Shown here piece by piece: positions 1 to 11,843 of a DNA stretch of 64,000 nt. The position numbers were made by a program, and so were the translations under genes. The stretch lies in NCBI GenBank assembly GCA_027627225.1, contig JAPFQT010000040.1, forward strand, positions 558,001 to 622,000, read 5' to 3'. The notes under the pieces are model-generated. The model ran no database searches. It saw nothing but the letters and a program-made list of their open reading frames with translations, and was not told where the DNA came from. Positions within the stretch are counted from its first letter, which is position 1. Every line of letters starts with the position of its first letter. The stretch is from Congeria kusceri. Lineage: Eukaryota > Mollusca > Bivalvia > Myida > Dreissenidae.

Positions 1-269
1 AAGTTATTTTCATGTATTTAAGTTCTCAAAAAACGCCACAAGCCAAAAGTTTATATTGACTTACATGTCTATGTAGTGATTTCCTCTGGAATTTTCAAAA
101 TTGTGGATTTATAGTGAGACATAAATATGTTACGACTCTGGTTGACTTTCGAAACGGGGTTGGCTTCAGCGAACAGGTCTAGTCAGTACTAAATAAACTG
201 TTCGCTAAGTTTCTTTAGCTAATATGGCCATGGCATGGCACCTCATTCTATTGGTACAACCACACGTCA
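1..269. other. AT-rich sequence, nothing recognised
   Basis: I see no convincing coding sequence, RNA gene or repeat boundary here. The Asp-rich short reading frame on the minus strand further right is a by-product of the (GTCC)n tract at about 310-350. Confidence 0.5.
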
Positions 270-900
270 TTAGGGCTCCGTAATTGTTTTGCGGGTGCCC
301 TATAGTAATATCCCTGTCTGTCCGTCCGTCCGTGCGTCCGTCTGTCCATCCACATTTTTCATGTTTTTCTTTCATAACTGAAAAACGGTTTCCGCTATTA
401 ATTTGAAACTTCATGGGTGGATAGATCTCATTAAGGAAAAGTGCAGTACACAAGAACCATTACTCTGGACTTCATAGTTCTGGAGTTATTGCCCTTTGTT
501 AATTTTTCATACGTCGTTTTTCCATAACTCTTAGACTGTAAGAGGTATTAACTTGAAACTTCATAGGCTGATAGATCTCATTGAGGAGAAGTGCAGTGCA
601 CAAAAACCGTTACTCTGCAATTTATAATTCTGGAGTTATTGCCCTTTGTTAATTTTTCATTTTCAGGCATAGTCAACTTTTGGTTTCAGCTCTCTAACTT
701 GAGAATGAATTTAAATATTTTAATGAAACTTCATCCATATATACCGTACATCCAGACCTGGCTATGGATTACATAGGGTGTGGATGGGGTCACTGTCAAG
801 GTCACCGTTACAAAAAATAGAAAAAGGGTTTCCGCTCAATTACTCGAGAACGAATTGAGCTATTGTAATACAACTTCATACATAGATACCTTTTTTTACT
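270..900 (+). mobile_element. Pearl/Helentron-like repeat, copy 1
   Basis: The left end is a hairpin (TTAGGGCTCCG ... CGGGTGCCCTATAG, 270-305) followed by a (GTCC)n tract near 315-350. Two kinds of core unit follow: type A (about 360-650, with the phrase GAAGTGCAGTGCACAAAAACC) and type B (about 680-900, with AATGAAACTTCATCCATA). The same two cores recur at 37.4-40.1 kb. No right terminus is seen because the next element begins directly. Noncoding; naming as pearl/Helentron-like is by architecture. Confidence 0.6.
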
Positions 901-902
901 AA

Positions 903-1406
903 TTAGGGCCCCGCAAATCTTTTGCAGATGCCGTATAGTAATCACCCTGTTCATCCGTCTGTCCGTTCAACCACATTTTAGCTCACCTGAGCACGAACCA
1001 AAGTGGAGGACAGAGACTTGCACTGTTTGTTTATAGCCATAAGGTCTCATTTGAAGTCGAATATGAGCCAGATCGGACGTAAAGTTGTGAGTATAAATGA
1101 GGATTTAAAATATTTCTCCTCCATTTGCAAGTTAGGGCCCTTTAATTATTTTCTTGTATGTAATGTGTAGGGAAAATTCCTTTTGAATGCAACTCCTCCT
1201 AGAGTATCCAACGGATTTTCTTGAAACTTGTCTTCATTGTAGAGGGTAATGTGTAGATGAACAGTACGTGATGATGGGGATTGAATCTTTATTAAAAAGT
1301 ACATATATTTTCATTTCCTATAATTATTTTCAAAATTGACAGACCCCTTCAAACATGCTATCAATCGGGGCCGGCTGTCACCCATGTGACAGAGTTGTAG
1401 TTCTTG
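903..1406 (+). mobile_element. Pearl/Helentron-like repeat, copy 2, both ends visible
   Basis: The left end (TTAGGGCCCCG, from 903) is complementary to CGGGGCC at 1367-1373 on the right, giving a subterminal inverted repeat. The right IR is followed by a 7-bp stem-loop (1375-1381 with 1386-1392, loop CCAT) and then GTTCTTG. Subterminal IR plus terminal stem-loop is the Helentron signature. The element is short and noncoding. Confidence 0.65.
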
Positions 1407-3150
1407 CTTAATTGTAATTGATCAGTGAAGTGTGTATACAATTGCTTACAAAACTATGAAATGTTGCAAGAGAACCTGTTTAAATAGTGAAAAAAAAAAA
1501 TTAAAAAACATTAAGAACATAAAGTGAAAATAACACGTATATTAATCACTACTAGGTACACACATCATAAGGCTATAAAAATTAATGATTTGTTTCTCAG
1601 GCAACGCCGCAACGTTTTCTTATGGCTCGCAACGATTTTGATTTAATGCTAAAAACAAATTAACGAACTATTTTTTGACGATCCCGTCCGGGGTTTTAAG
1701 GAGCAGTCCAGAAATATGTTTATAAAAAATAACACTTTGCAGAAAGTGTTTTTTATGGACATGTTATCTAACAAAATACAAAAACTAACTATGAAATCTG
1801 TGAATTATTAACATTTTGGTAACTTGCTATCGTCTATTTTCTGTATTCGATAACTGGTGTTGACTCTTGGGTAAACCAACATGTTTATTACGGTATATTC
1901 CGTTCGTACCAAGTGCTTTTGAACAATGCCTTTCGTAAATAAGAAACAGATTTCGGACAAATAAACACCATTAACATTCATAAGAACTATTTACTAAAAT
2001 TACCATGTATTGATTTACATCCCATGGACACCGGCTTATAATTAAACGTATCCGCATTTTAAGACAGCGGAAGAAAAGTTACCCGGTAAAGATTTCGGTA
2101 GTTCTGGTAACTTTCTTCCTGTCAGATTTAATTATATAAATTGGATACACACAAATTGTGAAATACTTTGTAAATTTTGAAAAAAACGTCATGTTCGATT
2201 GGGAACCGTTACAAATATCGTCTATTTGCAGACTTAAACTTTTGTTTCATAGGTGCTTTTGCTTGTGTAATATGTAACATTCCATATTTTTTCAAGAAAG
2301 TACGTGTCAATATTAGTCAAACAAAAATGCCAGCTGCATTGACAAGTGTTGATTTTCCTTTCTTGCTTTGCATGCAGACAAAATACAACAAGCATCAATC
2401 AATATTTTTTGGTCCTCCTGAACACCGTCCATGCAGCGTTTGTGCGTTAGGGATTATTGAATATTTAAGTCGGTCAATAGCTATAAATAGCAAATGTTTC
2501 CTTGTGATGTATCTCCAAGCATAAATAAAAGTAGTTTTGTCTCGTCTTGTCTTTATAAACATGAGAAGTACAGATAATGCTTGATGTTTTGCCCTTGAAG
2601 TCAAATTTGGACAATGTTCCAGATTAGGAATGTTGCATGACTGATTTATAGAAAGTGATTTCGTTTGTAGTTGCAAATTATAAACTCTATCGGGGTTGCA
2701 AGTAATTAGGGAAAATCCACCAATGTTTGGATTACGGTTGAATGCTTTCTACGCGGTGTAATATGTTACTGCGCGTAAATATTTTTCACAAATAGATGCA
2801 TGTTTGTATCATAAAAAGGACACTTTAAAGGCGTTGAAACAGGATTTGTTGGCAGTTCAAATGGTTGTTGATCATAAAAAAAAGTCCGATAAAGAAAGCT
2901 TAAAAACTATCATAGTTTGGACATTACAACTTAGGTTACTACAGCCTATTCCGAGCTTTGACGCTGTGGTAAACTCTCGGCATATCCGATTTACTTTGGT
3001 CTCCTTTTAATTGGGAGTCAATTCATTTAATAGCAGTGTTGTTAAGTATACACACCTCTATGCAAAGACAGTTCACTGCCAAAACTTGTAATGTCTGCAA
3101 ATATGAAAATGCAGCAAAATAGTTCCAAAAATATAAAAAATTAAATTTTT
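1407..3150. other. AT-rich sequence, nothing recognised
   Basis: The short reading frames here begin at non-ATG codons, have no recognisable motif and lack splice context. I see no repeat boundary. Confidence 0.4.
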
Positions 3151-3154
3151 AATT

Positions 3155-3430
3155 CTTCATCATTATCATCATAGTCACCATCATCATTGTCATAGTCATC
3201 ATCGTCTTCTTCATCATTATCATTATCGTGTTCGCCATATTGTTGTCTTATTCTTAATCTTCTTCATCAATGTCATCATCATCGTCACCGTCTTCATATT
3301 TATTATCATCGTCAGCATAGAAAGCAACAGCATCGTCGTCTTCATTGCTGTGGTCGTCGTAATCACTAACCATATCATAATTATCGCCACATCGACATGA
3401 TCACCAACATCCACATCATCATCATCACCA
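3155..3430. repeat. Imperfect (ATC)n/(GTC)n microsatellite
   Basis: Trinucleotide-rich stretch of ATC, GTC and TTC triplets with interruptions. The poly-Met/Asp-type reading frames on it are repeat artefacts. Confidence 0.8.
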
Positions 3431-3521
3431 TCTCCATTTTTACAGAGCTCTACTTTAATGCACTTATTTGCAAATATTAATCTGTGAAATCAATAAATGA
3501 TTTGGCAATTTTAAGGGTACG

Positions 3522-4425
3522 TTTTTTAGCTAGACTTTTAGAAGAATAGGTGAAGAATACTACCCCTGGCGTACGCGTCTGTGTCTGAATTTCGTTAAAG
3601 TTTTTATTCAAAAGTCTTGTAACTTCAAAACTACATAAGTTATTCACTTGAAACTATGAACATACCTTTGTCATTCAATCCCAGTGTCAGGGGCAACATT
3701 CCCCTTAACTGTTTTGTATTTTGACAGAGTTATTCCCCTTTTTCACTTTGATTTTCTGGTTAAAGTTTATATTCAAAAGTTTTGTAACTTCAAGAATACA
3801 TAAGTTATTCACTTGAAACTTGGACCTAACCTAACTTAGAATATACCTTTGTCATCAACTCCAGTATCAAGGGCAACATTCTCTATAACACTGTTTTGTA
3901 TTTTGACAGAGTTATGCTCCTTTTTCACATAGATTTTCTGGTTAATATTTATATTCATCAGTTTTGTAACTTCAATACTACAAAAGCTATTCACTTGAAA
4001 CTTGGAATATACCTTTGTCAGCAACTCCAGTATCAGGGTGAACATTCCCCATAACTCTATTTTGTATTTTGACAGAGTTATGTCCCTTTTAGACATAAAT
4101 TTTCTGGTTAAAGTTTATATTCAACAGTTTTGTAACTTCAAAACTACATAGTTATTCAATTGAAACTTGGAACTAACCTTTGTCATCAACTCTAGTATCA
4201 GGGGCAACATTACCCATAAATCTGTTTTGTATTTTGACAGAGTTAGCCCACTTTTTACATAGACTTTGTTGTTAAAGTTTTTGTTTCAAAAATTTATTAA
4301 CTATACAAGGCTTCACTTAAAAGTTTTGTGTTTTAACAAATGTATGCCCCTTCCACTTTCCAAAATACATACCAACTGAACTACTTCGAATAGTAGAGCG
4401 CGCTGTCCTCTGACAGCTCTTGTTT
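3522..4425 (+). mobile_element. Pearl/Helentron-like element with about five ~170-bp cores
   Basis: It opens with TTTTTAGCTAGAC, the same left end as the element at 37051. Cores of roughly 165-180 bp repeat at about 3598, 3768, 3949, 4110 and 4275, each with 'TTGTAACTTCAA' and 'GTTTTGTATTTTGACAGAG'. The right end is a stem-loop (CTGTC 4403-4407, loop CTCT, GACAG 4412-4416) followed by CTCTTGTTTTT. No coding capacity. Confidence 0.65.
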
Positions 4426-4496
4426 TTATACATACAAGTTTACATGAATTCTGTTTTTACAATCTCAACCAAATCAAGAAGTGTTTTGTCTTGCAA

Positions 4497-4749
4497 TCAG
4501 CGTGCAAAACTGTTGGCCAGAATAACAATGCTTATATCAAAATATCCATTTTCAATGAAACTTAAATGAATGTCTTGCAAGACAGCAACAGCATACAAGA
4601 TCATATTTACATGCTCTGTAAGAATTGAAAAAATGTCGGAGATCTTGGGGTGTTCATATGCTGTTTCGTGTTCATATAAATATAATAATAGTTCATGCTT
4701 GTCTTCTCGTGTTTGCGTGACAGGTTTGTTTTTATATAAGTTCTGAAAC
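4497..4749 (-). CDS. Possible terminal exon, product unknown
   Basis: On the minus strand a pyrimidine-rich acceptor (CTCTTTTTTAG) precedes an 83-residue open frame beginning with Phe-Gln-Asn-Leu-Tyr and ending in TGA at 4497-4499. Composition is protein-like: a charged stretch (TREDKHELLLYLYEHE) followed by alternating hydrophobic and polar residues that could form helices. No domain is recognised and no upstream partner exon is seen to the right. In DNA this AT-rich a frame of this length can arise by chance. Confidence 0.25.
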
Positions 4750-5457
4750 CTAAAAAAGAGTAGTTCTATTTTCAACAGATATTTTTTTTTGCGTATTTAA
4801 ATAGGACACAATATTACTGCAAATCTAAATAGATGATACATTACATTTAAATATTGTCCAATAAATTTGTTTTTTGAATTTCATATTTATTTGAATTCCA
4901 TGGTTTGGACAGTTTGGAGAATGCTGTCTGATGCTTGGTTGAAGCCATCCGAACCATTCACAATTTTTTATTTAGCTATGTAGTCAAAATAAGAACAATA
5001 AATTTAGCAAGAAAACTATATCATTCAAAGCTTAAAAATAACATAAAGTTGAAAACTTCAATGTATTTATGTTTTCAATTTCAACTTAGCACAATTTAAT
5101 ACATACCGATACATATATTGGTACTATACAGTAATATCTTAGTACACAACTTTTTCCTAGTTACTATATGTATACTTTACTCAAAGTTAAGGCATTAAGT
5201 GTTTCAAATGCCTGTGTAAATACGCTATTTGATACAATGAATCAGTGGTGATTGGTTTCTGTAACAGGGAAAAAAACATTTTTGGTACCTGGGTAATGCA
5301 GTGGTAGGTACCCAGGTAGTAAATTACTGCTTGTCTCACAACTAATCAGGAAGTGCTCAGTGATCTGAAATTTTCTGAATTCTACATTAATTGCAGTTTA
5401 ATGAACTACGAAGTTGGTTGTATTTGATATATACAAAGTTCCTCTGTTATTACACAG
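4750..5457. other. AT-rich sequence with one small hairpin
   Basis: Nothing is recognised except a perfect 10-bp inverted repeat, TACCTGGGTA at 5286-5295 and TACCCAGGTA at 5309-5318, with a 13-nt loop. Confidence 0.5.
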
Positions 5458-5567
5458 TGTTGAAGGCTACACCTCAGATGTCACCTGTACATGGGACTGG
5501 AACTTTGAAGAACCGCTTTGTGATGAGTGCTTTGATGACTGCCAACTGCAGCCAAACTGCACCCAAG
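5458..5567 (+). CDS. Possible cysteine-rich internal exon
   Basis: A good acceptor (CCTCTGTTATTACACAG, ending 5457) and a donor (CAAG|GT at 5568) bound 110 nt. The open frame from 5459 reads GYTSDVTCTWDWNFEE, then a cluster with Cys-x2-Cys-x3-Cys-x5-Cys spacing and ends at Thr-Gln. Six cysteines in about 36 residues suggest a secreted or extracellular disulfide module. I do not recognise the family. It enters with one base completing a codon and leaves one base over. GC content is higher than the flanks. No adjacent exon is identified. Confidence 0.4.
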
Positions 5568-7200
5568 GTTTGTTGCATATGAAAACCTTTATATGCGATA
5601 TCTACCAGGGGTTTTGAAATCTCATATTGCCTTATTCGTCTGTTTTTTTACAAATGATTTTGCTGCTTGTCTGTAATGTACAGTATTTATAAGTAATTGT
5701 GGCAAGAAGTCACTTGTCCGTACAGGCTCTGGGATAAGCTGGGCGATACGGACAATTGATTACGCAATCCCTGTTTCTATTACTGTGACCAAATTAAAAA
5801 CCCAGAGCGGGATGATACTATTTCAGTCAGCATAATCAGGTTATCATTCACTCTTTGACCTCATCCATGAATGAAATCATGTCTCAAAATCACCTGACAG
5901 AGTGAGTAAAGGTTCAATGTATCACAGGACATCTAGGATCAACGTCTACAATTTAATATCTTAAAAATGTCGGTGGTCAGATTATTGACGTAAATTATTT
6001 ATCTCAAAGTTAGATATTGGTGATGTGGATTTAAACTAGTTGACTGCGTCACATACTAAATATTGCAGACTCTGGACTGTGATTGTCCATATATCTGCAT
6101 GAAATGACCCTGTATCACCAGGCATGTGTAACAATAAAGGGCCAATAGATGTTTTATTATAATATTTCATTTAATTTCATAGATATTTTTGTTTGAAAGA
6201 TTCAGTTTTGTCTAAATAAAAACTGCATAGCACATCTGGGCCACATCGTTAATATTTTTTCCAGGGCTTTTTTCTCCATATTTTAAATATGGACTATACC
6301 CATTAAATTGGGAATTTTAGAATCAATTCACATACAATTTGGGAAAAGTATAATTGTTTGATTAATAAAATGTGAAGAATTATTGATAAAACTACATTAA
6401 AAAAAGAATGTTCTGAACAAAAACAAATCAGTTAAACAGTTATTAAAACTTCAACAGTATTTTTTCTGCATTGAACACCTCTTATTTCCAAACATCTGAA
6501 AGTCAAACCATCAATTGGGAATTTTGGGACTGCATGATTTAGGAAAAAATATACTTTTTGCCACTGGGAATATAATGGCTATAAAATCAGCCTAAAAAAG
6601 CCCTGATTTCACACCCAAAAAAATATCACTGTGAACATTTTGCAATAATTAGTAAAGCGGACATAAAGGCAATGTTTGTGTGATCCACATTGGTTGGTGA
6701 TAGGTATTACATGTAGTAAGACATTATAATGGTAACACATGAGTGGATGTTAAACTTTTTATGTAACATTACAGCAATACGAAATTGAAAAGTTAACTAT
6801 GAAAATGGTCCCGTTAAATGACAGTGACATGCTATTTCATTGTAAATGTGTACCCATTGTTGGGATGATTATCTTTCTATATCTCTTCACGTGGTGACTG
6901 ACATATCAGTGAAATGGTGATGGAGACAGATACAGTTTGAAGTTGTTTGATTAGTTAATATGTTATAAATTTTTATCATTTTAGATACATTTACTTGTGC
7001 ATGACTAATATAGCCTAAGGCCTTTCCTAAAATTAGGTAATCTTGCCTGAAAAGCCCTTTGTAATGTGCATATCTATAGACCTATATTCTGGCCAATTTA
7101 TCAACTTTTTATATTTACAATCCGGACAATTGTTCTGAGCAATAACACTCACAAAATACACAAAATACCAGCTGAAAGTATTTCCATATTTTATTGCTAA
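5568..7200. other. AT-rich sequence, nothing recognised
   Basis: No convincing reading frame, RNA or element boundary. A stretch near 6260-6610 contains repeated 'TTGGGAATTTT' phrases but no clear unit. Confidence 0.4.
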
Positions 7201-7520
7201 TTATACTCCCACCAGTCCTGATGGGGGGGGGGGGGGCTATATAAGACTCAGTTTGTCCCGTCGCATCCTGTCCAGTAAGACAGCATGTTACGCTCATGAA
7301 CCATGACTGTAGGTCAAAGGTCAAGATTATACTTAAAGGTCAAACATCGAAATTGGCTTTTTGCTTCTCCGAACTTATATGCAGGCAGTGAATGATTCTT
7401 GTTTTTTAATCTCTTTACACAAATGTTTGTCTCATTAAGTCAGCGTGTCTTTCCGGAATTAGGTCCATACGGTAAAGTGAAGGCCACATTTGAAGGTCAA
7501 TGCAGCGTTCGGAAGCAGCC
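7201..7520 (+). mobile_element. Partial pearl-like element with a 15-nt poly-G run
   Basis: The left hairpin TTATACTCCCACCAGTCC...GGGGGCTATATAAG closely parallels the left end at 30393, with the G side expanded to about 15 G (7222-7236). It is followed by GTCC-type pyrimidine sequence and core-like phrases (AGGTCAAAGGTCAAG). No right end is visible. Confidence 0.5.
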
Positions 7521-8241
7521 ATCCATTTAATCGATATTCTTCTTTTACAACTACTACTACTAACTTTGCCATGCCGGTAAAAGTCTCTGGGATGACCATT
7601 GTTTTAGCTATATTATCAAATAATTATGAACTTCAATAATGAGGTTATAATAAAACGTTTTCTTTAAAGTGGAAATGGAAAGTACAAAAATGCAGATACA
7701 TAATCAAAACAAGATATTCCTATTTATCTCGAGTATATTTTTCAAGTAGCAAAAATATGTTGATGAAATTGTAGAAAACGATTTTAGATACGTTTTCCAG
7801 TAGGATTTGAACGCGCCTATACAAAATAGCTTCATTTTATTGCAAGCTTCACTGTGCTGTGTAAACGTCAATGTTGTCCATGCCCGTAACGATAAAATAT
7901 GTACATTGAATTCATTCATTTTACTGCAGCTACTACTAATATTGCAATGACCGTGAAAGTGTATTGGATGAACGCTGTTTAGCTATAATATAAACTCATT
8001 TGTCAATTGTTCCTGTAATCAAGTCTATTATTTGTATTAGTGCTTCATTTAATTTTCTGTCAATGAACTTTTTTTTTACAAATGTTATTGTCAAATTCCC
8101 ATCAATATGTCCGTTTAACTGTTTCCATTTGCAAACCATAACTTGTGTCAAAATTGAAAAGAAGATTGTACAGTTATATTTCAAACATGTACAGTGTGAC
8201 TTGTGATTATGATAAAAGTCGTATCATGGTAACCTCATGCT
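7521..8241. other. Nothing recognised
   Basis: AT-rich, no supported gene. Short reading frames on both strands overlap each other and have no motif. Confidence 0.4.
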
Positions 8242-8479
8242 GTATGAATGAAAGCCCAGTGGTGACTTCAGACTTTCACAGTTCATAGTTCACACTTCAT
8301 AATACACTATACAGTATACTATATAGTATAATATATTTCACATTTCGTACTTGACACTTCATAGTTCGCACTTCATACTTCATAGTTTACACTTCAAAAA
8401 TAATACTTCGTACTTCATGCTTCATAGTTAACACTCCACTGTAATTGCAGGTTTGAGTCCCAGCAATGGCAAGTTTTTT

Positions 8480-9035
8480 TATGCCCCCACTTTAGGGGCA
8501 GGGGGCATATAGATTTGACCATGTCTGTCCGTCCGTCCGTCTTTGCGCGTAACTCGAAAGGTATAACTGCTAGAGTGATGAAACTTTATAAGCATATTCA
8601 TCTGACTCTGGGCTTGTTCACCTGGGTATTTTGGTGAATTTGTTTCCGACATCAGTGGAGTTATGGCCCTTTTTTAGCAAAAAATGACTTTTTGGTCTTG
8701 TGTCGCGTGTAACTCAAAAAGTATTATTGCTAGAGTGATGGAATTTTATAAACATATTAATCAGTATGTGATTTTGTGCACCTGGGTATTTTGGTGCATT
8801 TTATTTCCGCCATCAGTATAGTTATGGACCTTTTTTAGCAAAAAATGACAATGTGGATTTGTGTCGCGTGAAACTCAAAAAGTATAACTGCTAGACTGAT
8901 GAAACTTTATAAACAAATTCATCAGCATGTGAACTTGTGCGCCTGGGATTTTGGTGCATTTTTTCCGATATCAGCAGAGTTTTGTTACAACCAGCGGAAT
9001 GTGGGAGCATCCGTGTCCTACAGACACATCTCTAG
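8480..9035 (+). mobile_element. Pearl/Helentron-like element nested in the transposon
   Basis: Left end TATGCCCCCAC with facing GGGGGCATA forms a hairpin (8480-8510), then GTCCGTCCGTCCGTC (8526-8541). Three cores of about 150-160 bp follow, each with 'CTGCTAGAGTGATG'. The right side carries GTGGGAGCAT (9001-9010), complementary to the left end, then the stem-loop GTGTC/GACAC (9013-9017, 9023-9027) and ATCTCTAG. Both ends sit in T runs with no duplication, as expected for Helentron-type insertion. Confidence 0.75.
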
Positions 9036-9546
9036 TTTTTTTTCTTGTTTTTTCTCGATATAATATCTATTTGGGTTAGTGAAACAGCTTTTGGTTTTGC
9101 AGTCAAGACATCAAATGGTATCTGTTTTTCAAAAAAGCGAAAATCTGTGAACAAGACTCTTTAAACAGAGTAGAGTACTATAATTACGTGGCAAGATTAT
9201 AGTATAATGGGTTTGTACATAATTTTTGTGACCATCATCAGAATTATAATTACAATGTACATGTTTTATAGCGGTGCAATATATTCAAAACACAAACAGA
9301 TGAAATTTCACGGCACAAGCCTAAACAATTGATAACATAAAACGTTATCAGTGTCAATTTGGTTTGATTTTGTCTGCAAAAGAAACAGGTGGTAAAATGT
9401 TTTGATGTTTAATAAAAAAACTAAACTTTTGCAAAACTTGTATTCTTTATGCTTCAATAATATTAATCACCTTCAAAACAAACCATCTATAAACACACTT
9501 CATAGTAAGGATAAATGAGATTTGTTCCATACATAGTTGGAACCTT

Positions 9547-10500
9547 TCAAATACTGAATTTAATATGCAGTTTATTATTTGGTTTAACAACTGAAATTAT
9601 AAAATGGAATATGTCCAAAGCATCCTCTGCATTTCCAAGTTCTTTGTTGGTTTGTGGACTGATCAACCTAAACAGATGATTAAATTCAGAAAAGCATCCA
9701 CAATCGTTTACTTTGCGGGTATATCGATCCACGCAAATATAAATTTTATCTGAAGAAACTTTATAATAAATACTAGAAGTGCTGTATAATTCATGCATGT
9801 TAAACATTACTTCTGATTTTCCAACTGGACCATCTTTTCTGTTTCCGAATGAAATGTTGTACATATTTCACTCGGTAGTTAATCCTTTAAGCTGACAACT
9901 TATGACAGGCATAACGCAAAACAGCTAACATTGTGAATGAAACTGCGAATGAAACAGATTTCCATCGTTGTACAAACTCTTTGCATGTCTTTGAAGTGGT
10001 TTATCCAAAAAGTCCACACACTACCTTCGTAGTATACTTCATAAAATTGATTTCTTTGATTTGATGTACTTTTACCCATGATAAATCTTCTATGCGCAGA
10101 ATGATCATCTGCATTTCTTAGTCTAAAATATATTTGCAGCTGCCCAACTGTGGTATTTCCTGTTTCACGATCACTCCAAACAATAGTTGGGACGATCTTG
10201 CTATTATTCTTCACAGCTTCTAAAAAGTACCTCGCTATTAATGCAGGATCATGTTGCTTTTGTCTAGTTTTTGATACAATGTATGTCTGCTAAAACCATC
10301 TTTTCCTTCATAAATAGCAAAACCAAAAGGATTGAGTTTGTCATTACCTTCAATATGCCAAACAACATCAGGTCAAGGGTAGGATTACTCTCGGCGTAAA
10401 GGTCGTCGCTTCTTTCTTCTTCCCATTCCATATTTATCTGTAATCCACATTAAATGTAGTACCGTCGAGCGTTTCACACTAAGTCCATATTTCAGTTTTT
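9547..10500 (-). pseudogene. Degenerate integrase-core (rve/DDE-like) transposase
   Basis: Read on the minus strand, successive fragments in shifting frames fit the metazoan integrase-core family that has a 'WHxDGxDKLxPFGF' block. I see a KYGLS-type region near 10480, then WHIEGNDKLNPFGFAIYEG around 10300-10360, then ARYFLEAV, a WSDRETGN block, a GKSTSNQR block and FWINHFKDM (9990-10245), and a C-terminal VMFNMHELYST region (9547-9864). Breaks: in-frame stops at 10385-10387 and 10373-10375, a frameshift between about 10250 and 10290, and another between 9864 and 9900. The family's first Asp appears as Glu (HIEG) and the Glu after NQR appears as Gln, so the catalytic triad is probably lost. 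Family assignment is from memory of the motif blocks and is not searched. Confidence 0.7.
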
Positions 10501-11260
10501 CTTTTCCACATAGCTTTGTAACCAACACACTTCCCAAAATGTAGTCGTGGGCCAGCCCCAATAGCAGCTTGAAAACGAGTGAAGATCACAACCTGAAATA
10601 ATATTTATACGAGTTATTTTTTACATTAATAATATAATTTGGCAGCCTGCCAGTTGATAAAATAATGTTAAAATTGTGTTAAAATGTCTGTACAGTAAGT
10701 ACTGTCTAAGCTAGATCTACATTTATTGGCCAGGTGATATTGAACGATTGTGCGAACTCCTGTAATATTTGAATTGCTACCTTTGCAATTTTATGAACTA
10801 TTGACAACATAAACGTTTTACATTATAGTAACTAGATGATAAACTTTCTATAATTAAACTGATAAAGTGTGAATAATGAAGTGTGAACTATGAATTGTAA
10901 AGTGTGAACTATGAAGCGTGAGCTATGAAGTGTGAATCATGAAAAGTGAACTATGAAGTGTGAACTTTGAAGTTTGAATTGTGAAGTGTGAAGTCACCAC
11001 CGGGCTTTCGTATGTATGTGAACAGTACACTAAGGTTGCTGCAGTGTTGGTTGAGTGACACTTTGTTTTCTGTGCTATGACTTTGCCAATATAGAGGAAT
11101 TTTAATACTAACTTGGCACAAATGTTTGCCTCAATGTGAGGCGCACATGAACCAGGTCAGCAGGTTAAGATTTAGGGTCACATTTAGAGGTCAAATGTCA
11201 GAATTGGCTATGGATTGACAGAGTTTTTAAATGATTTAGCACAAATGTTTGCCTCATTAA

Positions 11261-11749
11261 AGGCACTTGTTCACAGATTTTCGCATTTTTTGAAGTATGC
11301 CATTAAATGTGTTAACTTGACAGATTTAAGCCTCGGAATTAAAGTATAATAACAAAAAAGTATTAAGAAAAAAAAAAAAAAGAAAAAAAAAATCAGTCCC
11401 ATTGGGTTTCGAACACGGGACGTCCAGATTAAAAGGCTATTGCCTTAATCACTTGGCCATTCTAACTTGTATATTTCACCCTGCATTATTTTACTTTATG
11501 TAAGTGTTCCCTGTGATGTCCACAGTTTCAACGAAAACAACAGAAACACTTCACATTATTCCATCATTTAGCATTCCAAATGCTTTATAATTTTATTGAT
11601 TTCAACTGATGATTACTCATAAACGAAACTGTTTTTACAGAATATTTCAAGGCCCCTAGTGTTATTTTGCTCCCTTGTGTTCTTTTATTTTCGGAATTGG
11701 TGACAAAAGTTTAACTATTGCCAATTCGTCAATCTGTGAACAGGTCCCT
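11261..11749 (-). mobile_element. TTAA-flanked TIR element with internal tRNA-like promoter
   Basis: The 19-bp ends are AGGCACTTGTTCACAGATT (11261-11279) and, inverted, AGGGACCTGTTCACAGATT (11731-11749): 17 of 19 match. TTAA flanks both sides (11257-11260 and 11750-11753). The surrounding repeat rejoins perfectly if the element and one TTAA are removed, so the insertion is precise. Inside, on the minus strand, is a tRNA-like module (see 11400-11462). TTAA targeting is known for piggyBac-type and Kolobok-type transposases; no transposase is encoded here. Confidence 0.75.
11400..11462 (-). ncRNA. tRNA(Leu/Ser)-like module inside the TTAA element
   Basis: On the minus strand, TGGCCAAGTGATTAAGG (11443-11459) fits a type-II tRNA A box and GTTCGAAAC (11405-11413) fits a B box, with a Pol III-like T run after it (complement of the A-rich tract 11365-11390). 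The anticodon-loop region reads TTTTAATCT. Stem pairing is imperfect, so it is probably a tRNA-derived repeat and not a functional tRNA. Confidence 0.6.
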
Positions 11750-11843
11750 TTAAGATGGTTTGTCTCGAACATGAACAAGGTCGGTAGGTCAAAGTCACTC
11801 TCAGAGGTCAAAGGTCAAAATCGGCTACAATTCAGATTGTCCA

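Larger units (their letters stand above)
8250..11009 (-). mobile_element. DNA transposon with long TIRs and degenerate integrase-core gene
   Basis: The ends are inverted: GAAAGCCCAGTGGTGACTTC at 8250-8269 matches the reverse complement of 10990-11009 with one mismatch. Each end continues inward for 150-190 bp as irregular direct repeats of CACACTTCATAGTT (left 8270-8440, right 10870-10990 inverted). Flanks are GTATGAAT (8242-8249) and GTATGTAT (11010-11017), an 8-bp target duplication with one difference. Between the ends, on the minus strand, lies a decayed rve/DDE-like transposase gene. A pearl-like element (8480-9035) has inserted inside. The element is clearly inactive. The superfamily is uncertain. 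Confidence 0.72.

Noticed and set aside
2177..2524. 115-codon plus-strand frame
   Set aside because: Starts at a non-ATG codon, no motif, no splice context, and composition fits AT-rich noncoding sequence.
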